From NCBI RefSeq assembly GCF_000237925.1, contig NC_031502.1, positions 13,166,675 through 13,230,674 of the forward strand: 64,000 nt of DNA. Direction: 5' to 3'. The notes under the pieces are model-generated. The model was not told the DNA's origin. It worked only from the letters and a program-made list of their open reading frames with translations, and searched no databases. Positions 22,830 to 34,329 of this stretch are shown here, in pieces. The first letter of the stretch is position 1. Each line of letters opens with the position of its first letter. The position numbers and the translations under genes were made by a program. This DNA comes from Schistosoma mansoni. Taxonomy: Eukaryota; Platyhelminthes; Trematoda; Strigeidida; Schistosomatidae.

Positions 22830-23211
22830 GGTTAAATATCATTATTAATCCCCCCTATACATGATTCATTCACATCGCATTGATCCCTCCTTATTACGTC
22901 TTATTAATTTTTCAAACAATTTAGTCTTCCACTTGATCGAATTGTAATTGCACTATCATATCTCTCTCACCCTATCTGACCCATATTTATACTCTGATCA
23001 CAGATCTTAAATTTTCACTTTACATATATACAGATTCAAGTTAACATTCTATATGAGTCATATCAACATTAACAATTTTATTCTATTTGGTTTGACATTC
23101 CTAAATTTACATGCTTTAAACGATGTACTTTGCCTTTAACCTGGCCATTTTTTCGGATTATTAATTTTGGATATATAATTGTAGAACCTGAAGAGAATTT
23201 ATCGAAAAGAA
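22680..23211 (+). repeat. right inverted arm of the Penelope-like element
   Basis: It contains the last codons and stop of the ORF, the 3' UTR and an (ATT)n tract near 22799-22831. The outer end falls exactly where vector-like sequence begins, so the true genomic flank on this side is uncertain. Confidence 0.88.
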
Positions 23212-23212
23212 T

Positions 23213-23272
23213 GCCAGTGAATTGTAATACGACTTTTAATATGTTGATATTTGACACGGTACCCGGGGATCC
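23213..23272 (+). other. probable cloning-vector sequence left in the assembly
   Basis: Position 23213-23234 matches, as I remember it, the vector region next to the T7 promoter (it includes AGTGAATTGTAATACGACT). Position 23257-23272 is CGGTACCCGGGGATCC, the KpnI-SmaI-BamHI polylinker. The 22-nt interval between them equals the spacing I recall in pGEM/pBeloBAC-type vectors, though the interval itself is not vector. It sits exactly at the outer end of the Penelope right arm. Confidence 0.72.
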
Positions 23273-23273
23273 C

Positions 23274-25169
23274 ACCCTTCGCTTAATGCGAATTGTAAGT
23301 ATTATGGCCTTTATTTTTCTCCAGCTCTAGTAAGTACTTTAAATATTTGTAAACATGTAGTGACCTTTCATAGTTTGGGATCAGACGTGATAAGTTTTCA
23401 TCACTACATGAATCAACGTCACTAAGGCGGCTGTCAAAAGCAGATATATGTTGATTACCAGGTGAAGATTCATTTGACCTAAAGATGTTCGTTGTAGTCA
23501 TAACTTACTGCAATTACATAGCCCTTTGCTCTTTGTTAAACTCCACCCCAACTAACATAGAAGATGGGATGGGATGGCACTGGATAGTAAATAATCAGGT
23601 AAAAAATATTATTTTTGATCACGTTGATGCAAGACTAATGGTAGGTAGAATATATTCGAATAGCAGATATGGAATATCCAGACATATAATCTAAGTAAAA
23701 GTAGAATTTGATAATTATTCATTATATGCCCTTCATTATAAATCCACTTATTTGAGATATATGGAGTATGTAACGATGATCATGATTCGTCAAATCCGTT
23801 TAGCCTTCATATTTGAATAAAACATCATAAATAAATATAACAGAACTGATGTACTTCATAGTTACACTTAAGGTAACCATCAAACTTGATCACCTGTTCC
23901 TAGAAGAATGAATATGCTATTCAAGTTAATGCAGTTTCACATAATAAAAGGAACAACAGTGAAAGAAATGAACGATTGAAATAACATATTTTATTCTTTA
24001 ATAAACTCGGGTTGGAATTAAAGGATTTCAACTTGAAGTTTGTCCTACTATCTAAACTTGTTATGTTCTCAACAGAATACTAATAATAATTCATTTTCTG
24101 AATAAATACTTTTAAATTCACATTCATAATAATTTCAAACTCGCCAAACTTTTTAGCTTGTAAGTACAAACAGTGCGTAAGCACTTAAAGGAAGTCGTAT
24201 TACGTAAATATGAATGTCTAACCTTTTTCCCATTTATAAACCAGCATATTTGATAACTAGATTAAATTAAAGTACATCAATGAGCAATAAAGTCAATAGT
24301 TATGATGAATGTTCGTAAGTTAGTGGACTATTACGTACTATAGAGAAAAATTCACTTCTTTATCGATACAAAGACAAACTGTCCGATGTATATCATTAGT
24401 CTTCGTGATCTACGCATATATTGTAATAAAATTGATCTAGATAAGGAATATTTCATTAACTGGTCAACTTGTACGCAAACGCTACTGTTATAACGGAAAA
24501 ATATTGTATGAATTGCTTAATACGTGTGGCCGGTCGTGTAAATTGATTATGATCAAGTGATGATCGCTCACAGATCCCAATCATTAATATAGTTTCAGTG
24601 AACAAGTAACAGAATAGTTTGATCAGCAGAGTATGAGTCGTTTGATGTACAAAAAATAATTTACTTATATACAGAATATTTAACTTAAATATTTTTAGAG
24701 TTCGTGTAAATCATAAATGATTACTGGATCCAAATTTCGTACATTATTTACGAGCCAACAGATCTGAAGCCTTACAATCAGGCTCACTTATTGATCATCA
24801 AACAATATGTGAAGCTGATATTTATCATAACCAGAATGGTCATTCACATCAAATAATCCAATAGCTCCCCTTAAATAAATGTCAAGTTCATGTATATGAC
24901 AATTTTGAACTCAGCATCCATTTATTATTTGTGTAGACTAAAGGATTGTATTTACAGTTGCGATGCAGATTCCTATGAATGACAATCCAATGTCCATATA
25001 TCATATTAGTAAAGATGAATGCTGAGCAATTACATTGTACTGAGTACCATAGTAAACAACTTTATTTAAAAGTCCAAGTTACTTTTTGTGGCGATGAGTT
25101 CTGTTTACCACTGCTATCATCCGTCCACTACTCCACCAAAGAAACTTTGTATATTGTTTGTTATAACTT
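23274..25169. other. intergenic, nothing recognised
   Basis: AT-rich, with only short frames. No repeat partner or RNA gene is seen. Because of the vector-like join on its left, its true genomic neighbour there is uncertain. Confidence 0.5.
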
Positions 25170-26150
25170 GTTGCCTGGATCCCCTGTTGATGTATAACGT
25201 GATAATACCACCAATTAGAGAGCAGTTGAATCATCGAACGGACCAATGACTCATGAAACCCATACGAGCAGTCTAGAATACTTATCGGCCCTACTTTCTG
25301 CCTAGCCCAGCCAGTTAAGTCAAGAACAGCCTCTGCGGTATGAATCATTGTATTTCAAACATATTGAGTTTATATATCAACCACAGACCATATCGAACCA
25401 TAAAATAGAAAATAACATTTGTACGAGATTTAGCCAAATATGGCCGTGAATAGGGGAGATAGTAATTGATAGACAGGGCATTACTCAAGAATAGTAAATC
25501 GTATAATAATAGTTCATAGTACTTACTTACTTACGCCTGTTACCCCTCGTCGAGGAGCATAGACCGCTCACCAGCATTCTCCATCCAACTCTATCCTGAG
25601 CCTTCCTTTCCAGTTCTTTCCAGTTGCTATTCATCCTTTTCATATCTGCTTCTATTTCCTGGCGTAGTGTGTTCTTTGGCCTTCCTCTTTTCCGCTTCCC
25701 TTCCGGATTCCAAGTTAGGGATTGAGTCGTGATGCACATTGGTGATTTCCTTAATGTATGTCCGATCCACTTCCAACGTCTTTTCCTAATTTCCTCTTCA
25801 GCTGGAAGCTAGTTTATCCTCTCCCATAAAACGCTGTTGCTGATAGTATCCGGCCAATGGATGTTGAGTATTTTGCGTAGACAACTATTTATAAATACTT
25901 GTACCTTCCTGATGATGGTCGTAGTAGTTCTCCACGTTTCAGCTCCATACAGTAGGACTGTCTTGACGTTCGTATTAAAGATTCTGACCTTGAAATTGGT
26001 TCATAAGTCAAAATAAAATTCATAATAAGAGGGACATGGTTATGAATAGTTTAGTTATTTAACAATTATACGATAAAAATATACGCATAATATTGGTCCA
26101 TAAATGGATCCAAAAAGCTACCACTCATTATTCTTATTGAGACATAACAC
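25170..26150. repeat. dispersed ~500-bp repeat, copy 1, split by an RTE insertion
   Basis: The left part (25170-25518) and right part (25999-26150) align with uninterrupted copies at 27985-28482 and 43548-43968. Shared landmarks include CGTACGAGCAGTCT, TGCCTAGCC, GTTAAGTC, CTCTGCGGTATGAATCAT, GAGTTTATATAT and TGGTCCATAAAT. The family begins with TG and ends near ATAACA, has a TATA-like string, and may be an LTR; no coding part is attached. Copy 1 was already in place when the RTE fragment inserted. Confidence 0.78.
25519..25998 (-). mobile_element. 5'-truncated RTE LINE 3' end inserted in the dispersed repeat
   Basis: The minus strand encodes the RTE C-terminal domain ([19 protein letters not shown], then [12 protein letters not shown] and a [10 protein letters not shown] end, stop at 25527) with a (TAAG)n tail. 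GTTCATA at 25512-25518 and 25999-26005 is the target duplication. The C-terminal frame is intact over about 70 codons, which suggests a rather young copy. Confidence 0.85.
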
Positions 26151-27104
26151 TGTTCCAATGGAAGCTCCAGTCGAGAACCATGAAATGATTAAATACCCCT
26201 ATTTCGAATCCTCCGAATGTGTTCCATAGCGCTTGGGATCAGAGATTCGTGATCATAAATTGCATGCTCAGAAATAAATTTCAAGTTTTCATGACTATGA
26301 TCGAGCTGAAGTCTAAACTCGTGTTACAACTTAGCGTCATATAATAGCGACTGTCCCGAAGGTTATTGGCATTTTATATCCATTTTAAAGTAGTAGACGG
26401 TTGATTAATTACTTACTAAGTATGTATTCAGTGGAATTTAAGACATTTGGGGTAATCTGTGTCTTGATTTTATTAATTCGACTTGACAAATTGAGTTATC
26501 TAGAAATTACTATGCCAGTCAACTGAATAAACTGATAAATCAAATAAAAATAGCAGATATGTAAAGCAGTTTTATGATACCTTGGAATTACGGAGAAAGC
26601 TGCTCAAAGGCACTAAACGATGGTGACATGAGTTAAGTATATTAAGTGGAAATCCAATTTGAATAAACTGTTAAGTGGTATATTTGCGAGAAGTTATGCG
26701 TGTTCCAAAAACCGTCAACGACATGTATGAATAGGTGCTGCTGTGAATACGAGCTTTTGGATTTTAAAGGTAGGAGGTTTACTATGAAATATAAAAAAAT
26801 GAATTCTATTATTATTCCAGGAATGCTACCACTGAATCGTTAGAATAATTACAATTTATCTTTGACCCGTTGTATTTAATGAAGAACTCAGACATCAAAA
26901 TTTATTCAGATATATTGAGTGATTTACAAAGGTTGCGGTGATACTGAAATGTAATCAAGTATTGTCTTCTTCATGTTAATTATTTGAAGAGGAATTCTAG
27001 AAAAAAACAGTCAATGTAAACTTACTTATCTGTAAGACATCAAAATACTGTAGTTGTATTTCCAATTTAATCTACTCAATTTAAATAGTCTTCTAGTGAC
27101 CCGT
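26151..27104. other. intergenic, nothing recognised
   Basis: AT-rich sequence without recognisable genes or repeat partners. Confidence 0.5.
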
Positions 27105-27640
27105 GACGATTGCGGCCTGACCGTCGCTGCTACCTTGACGTGGTGGTCGGGCTTGCCTATCGTGATGAACCAATCGAGCTATACTGGCTGGAACAATCGT
27201 TGTTACTAAAGCTTGATCAGAGTCTAAACATGTATTCCAGTACGAGCGCTCAGACATAGTACTCATAGTGGGTGACTTTAATGCCCAATTAGGTAGCTTA
27301 AACCAAAAAGAAAGATATTAAGGTGGGTGTTTTAGTATTCCGGCTCAGAGAACGGATAATGGTGATCGTCTGTTGCAACTATGCTATTTTTAGCAAACAC
27401 TAATTTTAAGCATAAGGAGAGACATCGTCTAACATGGCGACCACCTGCACCAAACCAATGATGGCATCAGTGCTTGAAGTCACTGGCTTCTAGCCTGAGC
27501 CATGTTGGTAGATGCAGACTACTTGGTTGGGGTCCGCGTGACTATCGTAACCAATGTTTGGAGACTCTGGGTGACATGACTTAGAATCGATCACTGACGA
27601 TGGCGACAGTGGTAATAAACCAAGTACGGATTAATTTGGA
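27105..27640 (+). mobile_element. internally deleted CR1-like LINE
   Basis: It begins with a GC-richer 5' UTR-like block (CCTTGACGTGGTGGTCGGGC near 27130), followed by an endonuclease fragment with the VGDFNAQLG motif near 27270. It then jumps directly to the LINE 3' domain (SHVGRCRLLGWGPRDYR, about 27490-27545). The RT and most of ORF2 are missing. The 3' domain is close to that at 16240-16430. No target duplication is visible. Confidence 0.75.
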
Positions 27641-27984
27641 TGGATTTATTTCATGAACTCATTCAGACAGGTATCAAGATGATAAGCAGAAAAAAGAAAT
27701 GAAGCGAAGGCACGCATGTCAACTCGATTTGATAAAGCATCACTCACCATTTATAGCCAAACAGGAAAATGAGCTAAGGACATGTGGTGAATAGGGTAGA
27801 CGTTATACACACACCCTCATGTAAAAACAGTAATGGTTATAAGCGAATAATTAAGATGGTCAAAATATGTGTGGATAATAACTCAATAACAATGGAGTAA
27901 TTAGTGTGTCCGAAAGCCAGAATAATCTATGTTAGTGTGATAGTACTAGACGCTACAATCTGTTTTGTTGTTTCTATTATAACC

Positions 27985-28482
27985 TGTGACCTTATGCCCT
28001 ATTAATATATAACAGGATGATACCGCCAATTAGAGAAAAGTGGCTTATCGACCGAACCAATGACACGTGAACCCGTACGAGCAGTCTAGTGGTCTTATCG
28101 GTCCTTCTTCCTGCCTAGCCCTGCCCGTTAAGTCCAGAACACCAATCTCAGCCTCTGCAATATGAATCATGTATTTTAAACATACTGAGTTTATATATAG
28201 ACCAAACAGACCACATCGCACCTCAAAATAGAACACAACATTTTTACAAGGTCTAGTCAAAAGTGACGGTGAATGTGGGAGACTATAATTAATGGACTGG
28301 GCAGAACTCAAGAACGGTATATTAATAGTCTATGGGCCAGAATAAAGTTTTTAATAAGAGGAACATGAATATGCATATTTTGGCCAATTAATAATTATAC
28401 AATGAAGATATATATATATATCGTATTGGTCCATAAATAGTTTTCAAGAGTTACTATTCATAATTCTCATCAGGATATAACA
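27985..28482. repeat. dispersed ~500-bp repeat, copy 2
   Basis: The longest uninterrupted copy, about 498 bp. It begins TGTGACC, carries the shared landmarks of the family and ends GGATATAACA. TG...CA ends and a TATATATA string would suit a solo LTR, but no flanking duplication is seen. Confidence 0.75.
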
Positions 28483-31400
28483 GTTCCATTGTAAATCTGG
28501 GCGTAGATTGACTGAAAAAATTACAATACACTATGCGTGAATACTTGATAACCGTGTGGGATTTATTAGTAAGAATTGCGTTGAATCCGTTAAATCAATG
28601 CTATTTGCCCAACTTATTATTCTTATGATATTGATAGTAAAAAAATACATATTTTTATGTCTGAAAACTTTTGACCAATGTTGGGGTTGAGACAGATGCT
28701 GATTAATAAAAAGACCGTTTTAAATCTTAACGATGACTGAACTTAACCATATAGCTTCATATCTGCAACGGAGATGAAATTTATTTATACTACCTTGATA
28801 ATGCTGATGTATACAACCACTGATCACGAAAATTAGTTTTACACTTATGAAACAGAAGATATATTAAACATACGATTTTTTCTTACACTGTTTATACTGA
28901 TTTAATCCATCACTCGTTTATAGAAGAATATTTCATTTAGTCAATTGAGATCAGATAACTAAACGGAACTCAAGTAACATCAGATGTCTTTAACAGTTTC
29001 TTCTCGAAGTGTTTCTGCCTTTACAATGTATTTTTTTAAACATATTTTCGAAACAGACTGGATTATATGTGGTGTTTGTATGAATTGATGATTCATTGTA
29101 CTTAATGTGTGCCTGATTTCAAATTACAAATACAATAAGTTCGTTTGTGCTCACCAAAATTTTTATGGCTTTAATTGCGTTATTTCGGGGATTCATGGTT
29201 TTAATAATAAACTGAATACGTCTAAACATCACATCAATGGGAAGATCCAAACAAACAATACTAAGTAAATTACAATCATATTATAGTTGTCAACCGTTTG
29301 AGCTAATTAGACGATCAGAAGTAATAAGAAACACACATGTTTACAATGAACTCCGATAAATGACTCCTAATATATGGAAATTGTTAACTTAAAAATGGGA
29401 CTGTGATTACTACTATTCTTGTTAATGACTGACTTTATGTTTCAGATGTGACTTATACTTAGGGTTTAAAGTACACGGAAGCGTGACTACAAATGGAACT
29501 AACATATAGTAAGATTACTCCTGTAATTCGCTTCCGTGTCCTGTAGTTTCATTTTTTATCGTTATAAGAGGTTTGGCCCGAAAATTGTTTACATCCATTG
29601 CAATAATTCTCTTATATGTATGTTCTTGTGTGTTTGTGAAAATCCTTTATGCATGTAGTTGAAAAAGCACTCCGTTTCCATTTATATAATATTGATTGCT
29701 CTCTGCGCCGAACTATATTTTCTTCATGCTTTAGTATGTTTGAATTTATCAACACTGTATCGTCTGAAAATTCTGAATTGTGATCAACCCTTTTGATTAT
29801 GTTGGTGTTTTTGATGATTATTTCACTTTTTTTACTTAACAATATATCATGGTGGACGCCGTACTGGGTGGACATATAATTGGTTGCTTTGATTTCATTT
29901 AACTGGTTGGATTCATTCCAGGGGGACAAACCTTATTTCTTATTCTTAATGAACGTCAATTGTTGTTGACAGGTATTTAAAGATATTGCTATGGGATTAC
30001 TTACATGACTATCAGCTTACGGTCTAACTACTTTGGGAGCAATTCGAATTTCTATACACTAATCTTTTGGACAGGACAATGTCTTTGAATTTCCAGAAAC
30101 ACTTCTGTTTCACACTTGATTGGACAGAGTGCTGTTGTAATGAACGATCATACGTGAGGGAGAAATTAATGTTCAGGGGTATTTTGGTAATTTCGTATTT
30201 ACATTTATTCTGCTAGTGCAGTTTTCTACGCTACTTTTGCACGCTTTTCTGAGTTATCACTGCAAAAATCACTGTTGATCATCGTCTTTCAATATACTTG
30301 AACTAAGGGATGCTTCAATTAAGGACTTCCTGTTATAGATCTACTGGTTTCAAAGTTTGTCCATCATTGATTCTATTGTTATGACAGAAATTTCAATACT
30401 TGGTGTGAACACAGAGAGCCAAAGAACCAAAAATTACTTGAAAAGATCTGTGAGGCTAACAAAAACTTTCCAAGTCATTTATATTTGATTATGGCAAAAT
30501 TAAAGCTTCTTCCTGAATTTATTGAATTCTAATTTAGCAGGGGAAAAAAGTAACATCAAAAGTTCAAATTATCTCAAATGGTATAGCGTACTCCATACAC
30601 CGAAAGGTTAGTCTAGCTCAAAATAGAGTACTAATGACCAAAAGGAACGGCACTTGTGAATCAGCATAAGTGTTTTCAACAATTTGTAAGGATTCAGACA
30701 ACTATTTCCAGCACGTAGTTAAATGTCAACCATCATCACCAGAAACGTGTCGTTACCCTGAGTTCAGTCAGAGACGAGCTTTTTATCAATGACCTGGTAT
30801 CATAAAACACAGAAACTAAATGATATCGATAAATCTTAAATAATATCAAGTAAATGAGGCCTAGACGAAGAAGACTGGAAGAAAATAAAACATTTTCACA
30901 GGAATTCAGAGTGAAAGTTAGAATAAAAGAGAGAACGGAAGAATAATAAGTTAGAATTCTGTCATACAGAATTATTTGGAGGGATTTTTCAGAGTATATT
31001 TTTTGTTACAACTATTGATGACCCTGGATGTTTGGTTATAATCGACTCCGTTCATACGGCAGCCATTATTTTTTATTGAGAAGGCAATCAGCTTGCAAGG
31101 ATTAGTGTAGACTGATGGGTGGAGATTAAAGGGAGATGATTTAAAGGTGAATTGAAATTTTCTGTATCGTATATCCAGACCTGAATTAGTAAATGCTACT
31201 AATTAGTGCTTTCTGTGGTGTATTCTGTCCTGACTGATTGTATTATGGGATGAATACATCCTGGTTGCCGTTGTAGGTAAGGTTCCGTTCTCTTAGCTGG
31301 ATGGTTTGATCGTGGAGCTTTCACTGTCCTTCTGAACAACATTATCAGCACAGAATTCAGGTAAAAGGGAAGTTGGTCAGTAAAAGAACCTCGAGATACG

Positions 31401-32361
31401 AGATTTTAACTGATAAACCAGCTTCGAAACATAGAGAGATCTTTGGAAGCACCTAGTTTTCCCAGTAGCCATGTATCCGACCACGTACTTACTGATATAG
31501 TTCACACAGAAGAGAATATTTAGATTTAAAGTTTGAAACAAATTCTACAACTTGTAATATGCCTTTACCACTGCTGAATATGAGCAAAACACTTGTTCTA
31601 TAAAAGCAGGCTACTGTGTCAGTAAGTAGTTTACTTTTAAAAGCCGAAGACTTAACGAAACTCATTACTTCATCCGAGCCTGGAAATCTAGGCACTGAAC
31701 TCTTTAAAAAATTAAGAAAATGAAAGTCAACTATAGTTTGAACTCTAGGAAATATGGCGTCAACGGATAATAGTCAGGTTGGAGTCCCCTGGTTAGTAAC
31801 TCAACGACCTGTTTGTCTCACTTGAGGACAGTAAGTAAATTTTGATTCACTCTGCTGAGTGTGAGTATTGATTACTTTATCAAACCTTACGTTAAAGCTG
31901 TGTTGCTTTTCAAAGATCTGGATAAAACGCCCAACAATTTATGTAGCCCATTTTTCAGATTTCTCATGTAACGAAAAGACTCCCAGGTGCTGGGCTTGGC
32001 GGTAACCTCACTTTTATTTTTGTGACGTCTTATAACTTATTGCTTCACCAAACATAATTACCATGTGAAAGCGTCTGTTTGTAAGTTTATTGGTAATGGG
32101 AGCTTGCTACAATTCCTTTATCATTAGTTAAGGAAACGCTCCACGATGTTTATCAGGTTGGTAACCTTAACTACTATGATTCAGTTGACGAAAATTTCCT
32201 TCAATAAACAGTTTTTTAAACATTCAAACTTGATGCTAACCGAATTAATTATGACGGACGCTAGCAGTTGAAAGCAATAGGTTAAGTATCGATACCAGAC
32301 CACGAAATTACCTGAAACAAAATGCCACTCACGAATAGAACAGCCGGTTCGGGAGTCTCAC
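28483..32361. other. long intergenic stretch, no gene recognised
   Basis: AT-rich. One unassigned minus-strand frame (29612-29929) is listed separately. A short block near 31260-31345 shares a string with the hairpin at 20303. Nothing else can be supported. Confidence 0.45.
29612..29929 (-). CDS. unassigned open frame, 105 aa
   Basis: An ATG-initiated minus-strand frame of 105 codons, rich in Lys, Ile, Asn and Ser, with no Cys cluster, signal peptide or membrane segment. It resembles nothing I know. Its composition follows the AT-rich background, so it may be chance; an exon is also possible although no clear splice sites flank it. Confidence 0.18.
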   Translation of the reverse strand: MSPWNESNQLNEIKATNYMSTQYGVHHDILLSKKSEIIIKNTNIIKRVDHNSEFSDDTVLINSNILKHEENIVRRREQSILYKWKRSAFSTTCIKDFHKHTRTYI

Positions 32362-32403
32362 GTTCTTATGACTGTGTAGTGACCGGCCAGTCTCGATAAG
32401 AAC
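32362..32403. repeat. imperfect hairpin
   Basis: GTTCTTATGACTG can pair with CAGTC-TCG-ATAAGAAC, a 13-pair stem with a three-base bulge. No T-run follows, and no function is apparent. Confidence 0.35.
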
Positions 32404-32436
32404 ACGATTGGAATAATAGAAACAATTATTATTATT

Positions 32437-32650
32437 GTAACCAATTGTACCAGAGATTGTTTTACTGTATTTGTTTAACTGTATCCGTTTCACTTCTTGT
32501 TCCATATACCGCCTGGTTTGGTTCGAGCTTGCTCACGCACTGCTTGTTCGCTTGTACTCTTTGGCACGTCTCGGTATTATTTCGATACCACGAGATCGCC
32601 AATAAATATACTTGATCTGGACTAGTAAAGCCTTCTGGTTTACGGGCTAT
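32437..32650 (+). repeat. possible solo LTR of another family
   Basis: It begins TGTAACC, ends near GGGCTATCA, is GC-richer than its surroundings, has a CACGCACTGCTTG stretch and an AATAAA near 32602 followed by a short U5-like tail. That layout suits a short LTR with a polyadenylation signal. There is no second copy here to confirm it. Confidence 0.25.
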
Positions 32651-32849
32651 CAAGGGAACCAAGTCATATTTGTACGCGTAATCGAATAGTAGTGGTGATC
32701 ATAGTCCGTCCACGACTCGACATCCACTACAACTGTATTTCCAGCTACAACTTACATTTATCTCCAAATCTTTGGTCTATATCTCTCTGCCCTTGTAATA
32801 AGCTCAATACAATCAAGCCTATGACTAAACTCAGCAAACCTGAAACATT

Positions 32850-32850
<1 letters not shown>

Positions 32851-32877
<27 letters not shown>
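32851..32877. repeat. (AT)n microsatellite
   Basis: About 13 AT units in a row. Confidence 0.9.
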
Positions 32878-32881
<4 letters not shown>

Positions 32882-33779
32882 GGTAGAGGACCAGAAATTT
32901 TAGTTTGAACGACACCGCCATACATAGTTAAATTTGTGAATTTCTTTCTAAATGGTCCTATCTACCGTGTATGACTGATGGCATATTCTTTAGCATTAGG
33001 TTACTCATTCACATAGCTAAGACAGTCGATTCTTCCATACGCTATTTAACCCCTGTTAAGCAGTTGGATTGATAAAACTGTTACATTTTTACAGGTAATG
33101 CTCTTCATTGCATATGCATTTTTCAAATTCCTTGTTTCCAAAGTCAGTTGGGTTTGTGACCATCATGCTCTCATGAGTAATGTAGGGTCACTGAATATCG
33201 AACAGATCCTTGATCCTTGTCAAGGTCAGGGATAGTCAACGCGCATCAATCAATTATATGCCATGGACTGGCCCACGCGGCAGTGGTTGTTCTTTCACTT
33301 CTGTAATTTCGTGGTTGTACCTTAGCTAATATATTCTTGTAATAACGTCTTTTGTGTTGTACAGTCTCCATAGCGTCCATGATCCTTTGATGCGTCGATG
33401 GTTCAATCCACGTAAGGGCCGGTCGCGAGGTGTGACTTCAGCATTAGTTGGTTCGTCACCATTCTCGTCTAACTCTAGTAGGCCCCCAATCATTTCGACA
33501 TAGAACATCAATGTTGATGTTTTACAGTAACATGGTTGTTAGATCTCATTATGCTATGGGTCGTCTCAATGGACTCACTCAAGGATTCACATTGAGTTCA
33601 GCTAACTCTTAAATATTAGACAATCTTCGTTGACCATATTTGTTTCCCACAGATGCACTGGTATTTACCACCTTCTTTGTAAACTTTCATGTAGACGTCC
33701 CTCCATAATTGACATTAAATCTGATTCCTGTCCTGTATTCACTGAGGGTAATGTACACTTATACTCAGGGAGACGACTT
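32878..33779. other. intergenic 5' of the second gypsy element
   Basis: Contains a GC-richer block (about 33220-33480) whose minus strand has a 61-codon frame (33326-33511) with the string ENGDEPTNAEVTPRDRP. It is coding-like but too short to identify; it may derive from a repeat. Confidence 0.35.
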
Positions 33780-34107
33780 TGTATCTGTAAATAATTCCCC
33801 AAAATCAATAGCTCATTAAGTGTTCGACATTGGATGCTGACCACGTTGTTTTAAGTGGACTTGTTTGACTGAAGGCTTTCGGTCATGTATCCGTACCAGA
33901 TCACGTTACGATCCAGGGTGGGACACAGCTCCTACGTTCACTAGCCAGTTATGAACAAACGCTTCTCGATATATTGATAACGTATCAAATATATCTTTCC
34001 TACATCTTCTCATCTGACTTCTGATTTCAACTGGTTGGTGAAAGCTTCGAATATAGAAGGTGTTACTGGTTTATAGTTGTAAAACTTCAAGACTAGTCGT
34101 ATCTTCA
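33780..34107 (+). repeat. 5' LTR of the second gypsy element
   Basis: 328 bp, beginning TGTATCTGTA and ending ATCTTCA. It aligns without gaps to 38324-38651. Confidence 0.93.
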
Positions 34108-34108
34108 G

Positions 34109-34126
34109 TGGTGAGCCCGACGTGAT
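34109..34126 (+). promoter_or_regulatory. primer-binding site, tRNA-Trp type
   Basis: TGGTGAGCCCGACGTGAT lies one base after the 5' LTR. From memory it complements the 3' end of animal tRNA-Trp at 17 of 18 positions. tRNA-Trp priming is known for CsRn1-type elements. Confidence 0.7.
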
Positions 34127-34329
34127 CTGGTACACCAAACCAATAAACTGTGAGCCTGTTCCTTTTTGGAATATTATTATTCATTGTTATTCTTTATTTG
34201 ATTTTTATATATTGTGATATACTTTTTTTTCTCCAGTTTTTCCGGATATATTTTGATTAAATATTTTACGTTCTTTATATTGCTCTGACGGAACAGTCAC
34301 CAAAAGTATTTTAGTTAAGGGCTACTCCC

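Larger units (their letters stand above)
20710..23211 (+). mobile_element. Penelope-like retroelement with inverted terminal arms
   Basis: The body (21242-22679) is a 5'-truncated plus-strand Penelope-like ORF starting within the RT. It is bracketed by a 532-bp arm on the left (20710-21241) and its near-perfect reverse complement on the right (22680-23211). The right arm is the element's natural 3' end, because the ORF stop lies inside it; the left arm is an inverted copy of the same. Penelope-type elements are known to carry LTR-like repeats in direct or inverted orientation. The near identity of the arms means the structure is recent or kept alike by conversion. A 113-bp insert with a 16-bp duplication interrupts the body. 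Confidence 0.87.

Noticed and set aside
27985-28482. Dispersed repeat as a DNA transposon with terminal inverted repeats
   Set aside because: The ends share a direct ATAACAGG-like string rather than a convincing inverted pair, and no transposase is present.
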